Assembly: GCF_033568475.1 (NCBI RefSeq)
Contig: NC_133121.1
Coordinates: 191,916,664 to 191,980,663 of the forward strand
DNA length: 64,000 bases
From: Henckelia pumila
Lineage: Eukaryota; Streptophyta; Magnoliopsida; Lamiales; Gesneriaceae
Reading direction: 5' to 3'
Part shown: piece by piece, positions 50,626-62,062 of the stretch
How positions within the stretch are numbered: position 1 is the first letter of the stretch
How the letters are laid out: each line of letters begins with the position of its first letter
Notes under the pieces: generated by a model
Told to the model about the DNA's origin: nothing
Seen by the model: the letters and a program-made list of their open reading frames with translations, nothing else
The model's database searches: none
Translations under genes and position numbers: made by a program

Positions 50626-50778
50626 TAAGTCTCATGTGAGACTTCCGTGAGACGAGTTAACCGTACTCATGATTATAATGAATAATAATAATTTTGGAAT
50701 TAAGAGTAATACTTTTGCATAGATCCAGTCGAACATGAAATTTATCTCACAAAATTAACCAGTGAGACCGTCTCACAA
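50626..50778 (+). repeat. GTCTCAC-ended small repeat, copy 2
   Basis: Starts agtctcatgtgagacttcc and ends gtgagaccgtctcaca. It shares its body (aataatacttttg-like core) with 42671-42840. Confidence 0.65.
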
Positions 50779-50824
50779 GAATTTTTTGCATAGATAAATA
50801 TACATATGCATGATAAGTTTTATG

Positions 50825-51278
50825 TAGGGGTAGAGAAATACCGAAATTTTGGTATACCGAAGTTATCATATCGAAAAAATACCATATTTATCGAATTTTT
50901 GGTATGGTACGGTAACGATACCGAATTTTTTTGGTACGGTAACATTATGAAATTTGAAATATTCGGTATATATCGGTATACCGAAATACCGAAACAATAT
51001 TAAAAAATTAAAAAATGTATAATATTTATAAATAAATAAATTTATAAAATTTTAAAATATAAGGTTTTTTTTGGTATAAAACGGTATATACCGATACTGT
51101 ATCGAAATTTCGGTATATCATAAAATTTCGGTATGATCGGTATGTTATTTATATGTACCAAAAATTTTGGTATACCAATTTTCGGTACGATATCGATATA
51201 ACATTTTCTTATATCGTATTTTTGGTACGATACGTATATAATATATAATTTTCGGTACGGTATGATATACTACCCCTA
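50825..51278 (+). mobile_element. hAT MITE with 8-base target duplication and ggtata repeats
   Basis: 454 bases from TAGGGGTAG to CTACCCCTA, flanked by gttttatg on both sides (50817-50824, 51279-51286). The interior is a dense set of variants of ggtataccgaaat / tttcggtat in both orientations. No coding frame. Confidence 0.93.
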
Positions 51279-51527
51279 GTTTTATGTTTTTCCAATTAAC
51301 AAAGCCAAAGTCGAAAAACATTTCTTCATGAGTTATGACTCAATTTGATTATCCTGGGCCCAAGTTCAATAACTCGACCAAATTGGACTCAGTCTTGTTC
51401 AATTATTTATCTATTATTTATTGGGACAATTTTATTAAGGCCCATAAATTTAACAAAGCCTATAAAAATCTCCAACCCGTAAAAAACTCCAAAAATCTAT
51501 AAATATATCAAGTTTGTAAGGATATCT

Positions 51528-52600
51528 GTGTATTGAGGAGGTGTGAATACACACTCACAACAATTTTCCTACTTCAAAATGATTCGGTTGGGTTGGCAAC
51601 TAAAGTTCATCTTTCTTGACTGTCGATATCAGTTAACTAACAAAGTTTGTACAGAATAAAGACATTTGACAGATTAGAACAATATGTATAATGGCTAGAA
51701 AGAAAGGTCGGCTAAAATTAAATAAACAAAAGATTGTTTCTGGATGTTTGGAGACTTAACACTCTTAGGTCACCCATTCTTCCATGTTTGGAAGGGTTTC
51801 ATTAGAAGACTTTGAATCTTACAACAACTTGAAAAATCCCAATTCAGTTTTGGACTTAACTCTGTCAAAGCTGAAACTCCTAGTATCTTAACTGAATAGA
51901 TATAATAATCAACTGATTTGAATTACAATGATTTAGACTTGAATTCTTAGCACAATATAATCCTTCAACGATCGAATATACAACCATAAAGTGTTCTTTC
52001 AATTCTTCGATCAATTAGTTTAGCTTAAGTACTTGAGTTTCAGTTGACTTGAAAGATTCTAGAGTACCTGAAAATTCTTGAGTTGGAGTAGCTTTGTAAA
52101 CTAATTTTGGTTTTCTATTTATAGACAAACTCTGCAACAGTCACTAAATTCAAAGTTGATTCTTCTTCCAAAAATAGTAGCCATTATTTTGTCTTGTATT
52201 CCATGTCATCATTCTCTGTCAATCATATGAGGTAGTGAGCCTTAATTCCGAGTAGTCGTTGATGTGTACGGAAAAGTTTATCCAAAAATAGTTTGATACA
52301 ACCGATTGTATTATGCTAATTTAAATATTCCTTCGAGTACTTCAGTCTTGGTTATTTTTTTAGTTTAGCTTAACTGACGTCCAGTTCAGGAAATCCATCA
52401 AGTTAACTCCATTTAGTTGAGAACATGTCCAGTTAAGTAACATCCAATTTAGATCATGTACCAAGTTAATCTCGTTCAGTTGTCTTTGAATGGTTCAATT
52501 CATTTTGTATTAGTTCTCTGCCTTTGTTATTTGTTTCACATCAGAACTTATAATTGATTTATGATAAGATCGGTTGAGATCTTTTAAACCAATGTTGGAT
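51528..52600 (-). mobile_element. SIRE-like copia LTR, copy K (ends approximate)
   Basis: Shares ordered landmarks with the LTR that starts near 52605: 'gtgaatacacac', 'ggttgggttggcaact', 'tgtttctggatgtt', 'ctagaagactttga'-type and Pro/Gln-poor filler with repeated agttaac/cagttga words. No PBS or PPT is found next to it, so it may be a solo or truncated LTR. Confidence 0.55.
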
Positions 52601-52604
52601 TGAT

Positions 52605-53420
52605 ATTGTGTGTGTGTGTGTGTGTGTGTGTTTGGGGGGGGGGGGGTGGTGGGGAGAAATACACACTTAAACTTTTCTGCTTTCTACTAAATAGAGTACA
52701 GTTGGGTTGGCAACTGAACTATTTCTTTCTCGTATGTCTATATCAATCAACCAACTGAATAAGTGCAGAATAAGGTTGACTGATAGATTGAACAACAACA
52801 ATTTGTCTTGACTAAATAAGTAAGACAATAAGTAAATGACACAAGATATGTTTCTGGATGTTCGGAGACTGAATTGCTCCTACATCACCCCTTCTTCCAC
52901 CTCGAAAGGATATCACTAGAAGACTTTGAGTATTACAAGATATTCGCAAAACCCCACCTCAGCTAGGACTTACCCTACTGCCTACAACTGAGACTCCGAT
53001 ACATAGCTCAAGACTTCAGTCCTCGACTAATTCTGTTACAACTCAAGTGGTCAGTCCTTGACTGACTTTACAACACTGTGTTTTCAACACAACACTTAGT
53101 ACAAAATGATCCTAACTGATTAGATAGAAAATATATGCGTGTACTTGTGTTATTCGGCTCGAGTATAATCTTCAAATGTAAGCTTGAACTCACTTGAGAT
53201 ACCTTTCAGTTGACTTCAAATGATAGTGGAGTTCTTTGGAAGCCGGCCAAACTCTTCAACTGAACTTGATTCCTGTTTATAGTTAGGAATGTAATGGTAG
53301 AATGATTCAAAATGGCTCCGTAAAAAAATCCGTTTACTTTTCTTTTCTCAGCGTTAATAATTCCTAACATCCGTACTGACATTCTGTGTATGCAGATTCT
53401 GCTTTGCCTCAGTGTACGAG
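52605..53420 (-). mobile_element. SIRE-like copia LTR (element I), part 1, interrupted by element C
   Basis: A diverged direct copy of 51528-52600. It is cut at 53420 by insertion of element C and resumes at 61010. It starts near a (TG)12 and G13 tract (52607-52646). Confidence 0.65.
52607..52646 (+). repeat. (TG)n plus G13 simple repeat
   Basis: About 24 bases of TG followed by ttt and 13 G, at the edge of the copia LTR. Confidence 0.9.
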
Positions 53421-54846
53421 TGTAGTGACCTTGCATGGAATCACCTACTAACTGGCAACTAATAGCATGCATTAAACTTAATACAGCAAAATACTTAACA
53501 GAGTAAAAATGTGCGAAAACATAATCCATAATTTACATATCAACTTAGTAACATAATCCAGGCTTAAATCTGTAGTGATAAAACCAAATCGAAGAACTTA
53601 AGTAAACATTATACAGCTAAAACATATCCTGCTGTATAAATTCCCCTGAAAAGCTCCGGCTCCCTAGTCCTGCCTCGAACTACCGGCTCCGTCCATCCTG
53701 CGACCTGCCCCATGGAATAGGGTGTCCAAGATAACAACTAGGACGTGAGCGCTAACGCCCAGTACATAGACATGAGTAAACATATGTATATAATGCATGC
53801 AACATGATGACTGGTAAAGGGTCATCTGAAAATTTATGCTCAGAACCGGCGCCACATGAGTGCTGCCACCGCACGGATCAACATCTGGGTGCAACCACAC
53901 TCGTCTAGTACACCAGAGTTGACAGACATAAATGCCCCCGCCGTCGCGGTACTCTCAGTGACAGACTATCAAGTATAGAGCTGAGCAGCTCTATAGTCAG
54001 GTATAACAAGGTATAGGCTCAACGTGTATATGCACATAACATATGAATATAGAAAGCGGTAAATCATATATCATGCCATATAATAATGCCAAATAAATGC
54101 AACATATAAGCATGTATACTCGCTGGCAATCTCAGTCAATGTGTACGTACCTCTAGGCTAGTTCAAGTATAGTAGGATCCTAGGTTCCAAGCCTATATTC
54201 AAAAGTTCACTGTATCACTATATAAATTCTATAAGCCTTAACTAAGCTAATAAGTACTCCCAAAACTTAAATAGATTCCCGGACCATACCTTCGTCCGTA
54301 GATAGCCCTTTGAAGATGCTAGTCCTGGATGACTATAAACACATCTTGGTTATTCCAGAACCTCTATTATAACTGATAGGGCCCTCAAGTGTATATCTCA
54401 CACTATATAACTGAAAAAGAAAACTCGGAAATTTGTATTTAGAAATGAATCTGGGAAGCCCTATTTATAGGCAAAATTTCTGGCCAGGATCGGAGCTTTC
54501 GATCCAGCTCACGCCTTGCATGCATGACACGCCGGGATCGGAACGTCCGATCCGACGATCGGAGCTTCCGATCTCGCCTCCGATCAACACTTGTCAAAAC
54601 TCGTGGCTGAGTCATCGGGTAAAGCTGGAAGCCGGAGATCGGAACGTCCATTCCAGGATCGGAGCTTCCGATCTCGGTGCTTCCGCTGAGCTTCCAAAGT
54701 GGCTGGGATCGGAGCTTCCGATCCGGCCCAAAGTCAAAAGCCCAAATTCTCTTCCGAAGTCCAATAACATTCCGAAATTGATTAATTACCAACCCTTAAT
54801 TATGTTTAACATATTATTATCTTAAAATGGGTTCTGGGTTACTACA
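53421..54846 (-). mobile_element. Element C 3' LTR
   Basis: 1426 bases, TGTAGTGACC to GGTTACTACA in plus-strand reading. It is 43 bases shorter than its sister, mainly because of two missing units in the GATCGGAGCTTCCGATC cluster (54490-54725). Confidence 0.93.
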
Positions 54847-54862
54847 TTCTCCCCACCTTTAG
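54847..54862 (-). promoter_or_regulatory. Element C polypurine tract
   Basis: The minus strand reads AAAGGTGGGGAGAA directly before the LTR TGTAGTAACCC, preceded by GCGGACGAAATATC. Confidence 0.85.
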
Positions 54863-54966
54863 ATATTTCGTCCGCGAAATAAAATCTAAAGACAAATCAA
54901 GATAACAATATGAAACATCAAACCATGTTTTATTACAAAAACTGTAATTACGTCTTTACATGGTAA

Positions 54967-57900
54967 TCAAAAGTACAAAGCAAACAACTCAGGATATTCA
55001 TCCCCCATATAGCTCTCGGTTTTCCAAGTTGCTTCTTCAACGCCTCGGCGCTGCCACTATACCATCACGAGTGGTATAGTCTTGTTCCGAAGAACTTTCT
55101 CCTTTCTGTCTAAGATACGGATTGGTTGTTCAACAAAAGACAGATCTAGCTCTAGCTGAATATCAGTAGACTGAATCACATGAGATTCATCAGCTATATA
55201 CTGTCGAAGTAACGACACATGAAAAAAATTATGTATAATGGAAAGATTTGGCGGTAAAGCCAAACGATATGCAACATCTCCGATCTTCTCCAGTATCTGA
55301 AAAGGTCCAATAAAACGAGGAGACAACTTGCCTTTCACGCCGAATCTCATCACCTTCCTGAAAGGTGATACTCGTAGAAACACATATTCACCAGGCTCAA
55401 ACTGAAGTGGCCTGCGACGAATATTAGCATAACTGGCTTGTCTATCTTGAGCAACTTTGATCCTATGCTTGATCAAATCTACCTTTTCTACAATCTGCTG
55501 CACCAATTCAGGACCCTCGACTTGTCGTTCCCCGACTTCATCCCAGAATAACGGAGTACAACACCGTCGACCGTACAATGCCTCGAAAGGTGCCATATCA
55601 ATACTACTATGATAACTGTTATTGTAGGCAAATTCGATCAAAGGTAACTGATCCTGCCAAGATAAGCCAAAGTCCATGACAGAAGAACATAGCATATCCT
55701 CCAATGTACGAATCGTCCGCTCTGATTGTCCGTCAGTCTTCGGGTGATATGCAGTGCTCAAACTCAGAGTGGTACCCAACGCCTCCTGAAAACTACCCCA
55801 AAAACGTGAGGTAAATCGCGGGTCTCTATCATTGACTATGCTCACTGGAATCCCATGCAATCGCACTATCTCCTGGATGTATAAACGTGCCATGCGATCA
55901 TAAGAATACTTCCGGTTATAAGGAATAAAGTGTGCTGATTTCGTCAAATGGTCAATAACGACCCAGATAGCATCACATTGACGTGAAGTCATAGGTAAGT
56001 GGGTAACAAAATCCATAGTTACATGCTCCCACTTCCATTCAGGAATCTCAAGATTCTGCAATAATCCACCTGGTCGTCGGTGTTCAGCCTTGACCTGTTG
56101 ACAAACCAAACATCGAGAAAAAAATTGATACACACTACGCTTCATCCCCTTCCACCAGAATCTAGTTCGCAAGTCCTTATACATTTTCATGCTTCCAGAA
56201 TGAACTGATAATCGACTCATGTGAGCTTGAGATAGAATATCATTCCTGAGCTCCGCAATATTAGGTACAACCACTCGATTAGATAAGCACAATAAACCAT
56301 CTGCCTAAAAATGAAATCCAGATGTATTAACTCCATTGGCTAAACGTGCCAAACGCTGAGTCTTAACATCAGATATCTGAGCATCTCTGATCCGAGAATA
56401 CAATGCTGGCTCAGACAAAATAGTATACAATCGAATCTCATTTCTCCCTTTCTTGTGCTTGAGCATAAAACTCAATGAACAACACTCTTGAATCATATGA
56501 GATACTTCACTAGTCTGAAGTGCAGAAAGTCTCACCTGCCGACTCAAGGCATCAGCAGTAAGATTAACAGAACCTGGATGATATTTGATTTCACAATCAT
56601 AATCCTTTAGAAGATCCATCCAGCATCTCTGTCGCATATTCAACTCCGCCTGAGTGAATAAATACTTCAAACTCTTGTGATCCGTGAATATCTCAAATTT
56701 ATCGCCATAAAGATAATGCCTCCAGATCTTGAGTGCAAATACAATGGCGGCTAACTCGAGATCATGTACTGGATAATTACTCTCATGTGTCTTCAATTGT
56801 CTAGAAGCATAGGCAATAACATGTCCATGCTGTGTCAGAACACATCCTAATCTCTGATCAGAGGCATCAGTATAGAAAACATAACCTCCTGATCCAGAAG
56901 GTAGAGCTAGCACAGGTGCAGTAGTAAGACATCCACGCAGCTCGTGAAATGACTCCTCACAATCCGAGGACCATATGAAGGCAACATCTTTCCGTGTAAG
57001 CTGTGTCAAAGATCTGGCCAACTGTGCAAAATTCTCGATGAACCGACGGTAATATCCAGCTAGACCCAAGAAACTACGAATCTCAGCAACCGTCATCGGA
57101 CGAGACCAGTTCAGCACTGCCTCTATCTTACTAGGATCAACAGATATCCCTTCATTAGAAATCACATGATCGAGAAACACTACCCGATCAAGCCAGAATT
57201 CACACTTGCTTAATTTCTCATACAACTGCTTATCTCGTAACTTCTGTAAAACAATCCTCAATTGTTGTGCATGCTCATCCTTGTCATGAGAATAGACAAG
57301 AATATCATCAATGAAGACGATGACAAATCTATCCAGATATTCTCGAAATACCTGATTCATCAGATTCATAAAGACTGCCGGTGCATTCGTCAAACCAAAT
57401 GGCATAACCAGAAATTCATAATGCCCGTATCTGGTCCTAAAAGCAGTCGTAGAAATATCTGAGTCTCGTACCCGCATCTGGTGGTATCCAGATCTCAGAT
57501 CTATCTTGGAGTAAAAAGAAGTATCCTGTAGTTGATCGAATAGATCATCAATCCATGGCAAAGGATACTTATTCTTGATGGTAACATGATTCAACTGCCT
57601 GTAATCAATACACAATCGCATCGATCCATCTTTCTTCTTGACGAACAAAACAGGTGCTCCCCACGGAGAAACACTCGGACGAATATATCCCTTATCAAGC
57701 AGATCCTGTAACTGCTGTTTCAATTCCCTCATCTCTGATGGTGCTAGAAGATAAGGCGCTCGGGATATAGGCGTAGTTCTTGGTATTAAATCAATACCAA
57801 ATTCAACCTCTCGAACCGGAGGAAAACCAGGAATCTCATCAGGGAATACATCAGGAAACTCACTGACTACCGGTAACTGATCAATACCCGTACTACTCAT

Positions 57901-58677
57901 GGACATATCAACTGCATAGATAAGGTATCCCTCCCCACCTGACTCCAAGACATGACATGCCTTCAGAGCCAAAACAAGTGGCGTCGGAGGTCACGCACCC
58001 TCACCATAAAAGTACCAGCTATAACCCTCAACAGGATGAAACTGTACTAGACACTGATAACAATCCATTGTAGCGTGATACAAAGTCAGCATATCTATTC
58101 CCAAAATACAATCAAAATTTGTCATCGCTAATATCATCAGATTAGCTGACAATACATTACCTTCAAACTCTAGAAGGCAACCCATCACTAGACGTTTAGT
58201 TACTATCTCCTGCTTCAACGGAGTAGATACAACTAAATTCATATCTAATGATACATAAGGTAATCTATGTCTCTTAACAAAGTGACTAGAAATAAAGGAA
58301 TGCGATGCTACAGTATCAATTAAAACAAGTGCAGGAATACCACATAACAAAAAGGTACCTGCCAACATGCGATCGCTTCCCTTAGTAGCCTGTTCTTGAG
58401 ACAGAGCAAATACCTGCCCTTGAGTTTGGGGACAGTAACTAGAAGAACTCTGTGGTGCTGGCTGCTGTCGTGGAAAAGTAGAAGCCTGAGATCCAACCTG
58501 TGATCCCGATCCACTAGCAGAACCCATGCGCTGAGGACAATCTATCCGCAGATGTCCCTGCTGACCGCAAATATAACAAGCACCAGTAGCTCTCCGACAT
58601 GAAGCTGCAGGATGCTTCCCTCCACAGTGACTACAAAACTCCTCCTTCTTCTTCTTCTTCACAAAACGGAACATACC
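54967..58677 (-). pseudogene. Element C pol: zinc knuckles, protease, RT, RNase H, integrase, chromodomain-like tail
   Basis: One frame throughout, interrupted by stops at 57991-57993 (TGA), 56305-56307 (TAG) and 55057-55059 (TAG), plus the gag/pol stop at 58678-58680. In order: CSHCGGKHPAASC and CYICGQQGHLRIDC zinc motifs; protease with IDTVASHSFIS, where the conserved D-T-G is D-T-V, probably inactive; RT ([29 protein letters not shown]); RNase H ([32 protein letters not shown]); integrase (HMSRLSVHSG, CLVCQQ, MDFVTHLP, NDRDPRFTSRFW, TDGQSERTIRTLED). The tail after the last stop continues in frame with WQRRGVEEATWKTE, a chromodomain-like remnant, to TGA 54967-54969. All four stops can come from single transitions. 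Confidence 0.92.
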
Positions 58678-59430
58678 TCATGAACCACGAGATCCAGATG
58701 AAGTAGTAGGAGTAGAAGAAGACGTAGGTCCAAATTGCACAACAGATTTAGCTCTAGGCTCAAATGATCCACTAAGCTGTGCTGGCATCAACAACTGTGA
58801 ACGCCTGTTGCTGGTCTCCACAAGACGGAAACGGTTCACCAAAGTTTCATAAGATACTGGGTCATCACAGAAAACAACCTGTGAGTAGATATCTTGGTTC
58901 AGGCCTTGTAGAAAGAGATCATACTTCGATGCATCACTCTCATTAATATGAGGACTGAAAGGTAGCAGATCAAGAAATCGTTGCTGATATTGATCAATAG
59001 TCATTGATCCTTGCCTCAGAGTAAGCAACTCCATCGATCGTGCTTGGCGAACAGCTGGAGAAAAATACAGTTTCTGGAACTGCCGACAGAAATCTCCCCA
59101 AGTCACCTGTCCTCTTTCAGTACGTGCCTGAGCAGCTTTGGCATCCCACCAAAAACGTGCTCGATCCTCTAGAACAAATTCTAGAACTTCCAATTTCTGA
59201 TCCTCAGTACAATCGAAAGCACGAAAAGTACTCTCGAGTTTAGACATCCAACTTCTTGCTTGTTCAGGATTCTCGCCTCCCACCAAAGGTTTCGGTCCTA
59301 CTTGCATGAATTTATTGATAGAGTAGCGACGTCTACCCTTATAATGACGATGTTGATCATCATGATGGCGGTGATGACGATGATGATGACCACCTCCCTG
59401 GCCAACACTACCGTGACTTTCGTCAGCCAT
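58678..59430 (-). pseudogene. Element C gag
   Basis: Starts at ATG 59430 (MADESHGSVG); the frame is open further upstream only by chance. A His-rich N-terminus (HHHRHHRHHDDQHRH) is followed by a capsid-type gag domain (WMSKLESTFRAFDC, VLEDRARFWWDAKA, TWGDFCRQFQKLYFSPAVRQ, SMTIDQYQQRFLDLLPF). It ends at TGA 58678-58680 inside what should be a continuous gag-pol frame; the next codons lead into a Lys-rich stretch and zinc knuckles. Whether the TGA is decay or a true gag stop is open, but relatives have one continuous ORF. Confidence 0.88.
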
Positions 59431-59524
59431 ATCCTGAAAAGAATTGCACATTAAAATCCCAAATGCGCAAGAATTACTCAAAACTAATTCTAAATCCCAA
59501 GTACTAATCCCAAAATCTAAGCAT

Positions 59525-59536
59525 GCTCTGATACCA
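59525..59536 (-). promoter_or_regulatory. Element C primer-binding site
   Basis: The minus strand reads TGGTATCAGAGC, five bases after the LTR end. Initiator-Met tRNA type. Confidence 0.9.
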
Positions 59537-59540
59537 AAAA

Positions 59541-61009
59541 TATAGTGACCCTGCATGGAATCACCTACTAACTGGCAACTAATAGCATGCATTAAACTTA
59601 ATACAGCAAAATACTTAACAGAGTAAAAATGTGCGGAAACATAATCCATAATTTACATATCAGCTTAGTAACATAATCCAGGCTTAAATCTGTAGTGATA
59701 CAACCAAATCGAAGAACTTAAAAGTAAACATTATACAGCTAAAACACATCCTGCTGTATAAATTCCCCTAAAAAGCTCCGGCTCCCTAGTCCTGCCTAGA
59801 ACTACCGGCTCCTTCCATCCTGCGACCTGCCCCATAGAATAGGGTGTCCAAGATAACAACTAGGACATGAGCGCTAACGCCCAGTACATAGACATGAGTA
59901 AACATATGTATATAATGCATGCAACATGATGACTGGTAAAGGGTCATCTGAAAAGTCATGCTCAGAACCGGCGCCACATGAGTGCTGCCACCGCACGGAT
60001 CAACCTCTGGGTGCAACCACACTCGTCTAGTACACCAGAGTAGACAGACATAAATGCTCCCGCCGTCGCGGTACTCTCAGTGACAGACTATCGAGTATAG
60101 AGCTGAGTGGCTCTATAGTCAGGTATAACAAGGTATAGGCTCAACGTGTATATGCACATGACATATGAATATAGAAAGTGGTAAATCATATATCATGTCA
60201 TATAATAATGTCAAATAAATGCAACATATAAACATGTATACTCGCTGGCAATCTCAGTCAATGTGTACGTACCTCTAGGCTAGTTCAAGTATAGTAGGAT
60301 CCTAGGTTCCAAGCCTATATTCAAAAGTTCACCGTATCACTACATAAATTCTATAAGCCTTAACTAAGCTAATAAGTACTCCCAAAACTTAAATAGATTC
60401 CCGGACCATACCTTCGTCCGTAGATAGCCCTTTGAAGATGCTAGTCCTGGATTACTATAAACGCAACTTGGTTATTCCAGAACCTCTATTATAACCGATA
60501 GGACCCTCAAGTGTATATCTCACACTATATAACTGAAGAAGAAAAATCGGAAATTTGTATTTAGAAATGAATCTGGGAAGCCCTATTTATAGGCAAAATT
60601 TCCGGCCAGGATCGGAACCACCGATCTCGGGATCGGAGCTTCCGATCCAGCTCACGCCTTGCATGCATGACACGTCGGGATCGGAACGTCCGATCCGACA
60701 ATCGGAGCTTCCGATCTCGCCTCCGATAAATACTTGTCAAAACTCGTGGCTGAGTCATCGGGTAAAGCTGGCAGCCGGAGATCGAAACGTCCGTTCCAGG
60801 ATCGGAGCTTCCGATCTCGGTGCTTCCGCTGAGCTTCCAAAGTGGCTGGGATCGGAGCTTCCGATCTGGGTTCAGAGCTTCCGATCCGGCCCAAAGTCAA
60901 AAGCCCAAATTCTCTTCCGAAGTTCAATAACATTGCGAAATTGATTAATTACCAACCTTTAATCATGTTTAACATATTATTATCTTAAAATGGGTTCTGG
61001 GTTACTACA
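59541..61009 (-). mobile_element. Element C 5' LTR
   Basis: 1469 bases, nearly identical to the 3' LTR. Its inner terminus reads TATAGTGACC where the sister has TGTAGTGACC. The motif cluster lies at 60605-60895. Confidence 0.93.
60605..60895 (-). repeat. GATCGGAGCTTCCGATC motif cluster in the element C 5' LTR
   Basis: About eight copies of a 17-base inverted repeat (gatcggagcttccgatc and the gatcggaacgtccgatc variant), two more than in the sister LTR at 54490-54725. Confidence 0.88.
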
Positions 61010-61437
61010 ACGAGAAACTTTATCCAAAATTTTGTTGGCCTCAACTGATTATTCTTAACTGATATTAGAACTACTCAACTGATCTTCACTAGTTGATCGT
61101 TATCCAGTTGTATGTCTTGATGCAGTCTGGTCAAAATCAGTTGGCTTGATAGTTTAGTTGTGTTTTGTCTAGTTGATTTATTCAATCTTGTATGCTTCAG
61201 TCGTGCCTCTTTCAGTTTGGCTTTGACTAGTTCAGTTCAGTTAATCTCTATGTCAATCAGTCTTAGTCAATATTCATTCAGTTGCGAGAGTCCAGTCGGG
61301 AAACTTGTGCAGTTAAAAACTTTCAGTTAGTTGTCTAGTCCAGTCGTCTCTTCATTTCTATGGACCAAGTCAATTCAATTCAGTTGGACTCTGCCAGTTT
61401 GACAAACACCAAAACATAAAAACTTGACTTCACAACA
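61010..61437 (-). mobile_element. SIRE-like copia LTR (element I), part 2
   Basis: Continues the LTR interrupted at 53420 and ends at cacaaca, with attttcccttttttg (a PPT on the minus strand) directly outside. It is therefore the 3' LTR of a minus-strand copia element whose body lies to the right. Confidence 0.65.
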
Positions 61438-62062
61438 ATTTTCCCTTTTTTGATGTTTGACAAAGCCAAGTAGTTAAATCAATGATATATTTTTTTGTTG
61501 TGCTTAACTGATTCTTGATTTAGCCCAATTTTGTCATTTTCCCTCCTTTTGGACAAACACAATAGTTCGTGAAGGCAAGAATTCATAACTGAATAAGATT
61601 TGGATTAAAATTCGAAAAGATGACTTGATATATGTGCAGATAAAATATGACAGACTGATACAAAATCAGATAAAATAAGAAGAAGTCTTCAGTCTTCATC
61701 TTTGACTAAAATGGCCCTGATGGCCTTTGCTTTGATGCATTGTTGTCAAATCAGTTCTTGAACTACTGTGCTCTCTAGAACTGCTTCCAGTTGGTCCGGT
61801 TGTTCTGGCTGACCGAGACATCAAAACTGATGTTGTTGACTGAAAGAATCCATTCTTACAGATATAGCCTCGTGATAGTTTTCCATCTTAGATTCAACTC
61901 TTTCAAGCTGTTTAGAGAAAATTTTAGTTGATGTAGAGTGATTTTGATCCACTTTGTTGCTAAATATCTTAATCATATTTGCAAGAGTGTTATGAGAAGT
62001 TGTTTGCTGAGCAGTAGCTTGTTTTCTAAAGTTTCAAGAGCACTTTGGAATGACTGCATTTG
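61438..62062 (-). pseudogene. Element I internal 3' remnant with coiled-coil coding piece
   Basis: After the PPT, the minus strand around 61850-62020 has an open piece rich in Ser/Gln/Lys heptads (IKIFSNKVDQNHSTSTKIFS, then KQLERVESKMENYHEAISV). It resembles the extra 3' ORF of SIRE-type elements, but the similarity is structural only. Cut at 62062 by the LTR of element E. Confidence 0.5.

Larger units (their letters stand above)
53421..61009 (-). mobile_element. Element C: complete Tekay/Del-type gypsy element
   Basis: Both LTRs, PBS, gag-pol and PPT are present, and the flanks are identical (acgag at 53416-53420 and 61010-61014). Order on the minus strand: 5' LTR 61009-59541, PBS, gag from 59430, protease, RT, RNase H, integrase, a chromodomain-like tail ending at 54967, PPT, 3' LTR 54846-53421. 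Four in-frame stops make it defective although every domain is readable. Confidence 0.95.

Noticed and set aside
53206..53900. Minus-strand frames at the element C 3' LTR
   Set aside because: The same sequences recur in the 5' LTR (59541-60022); LTR, not protein coding.
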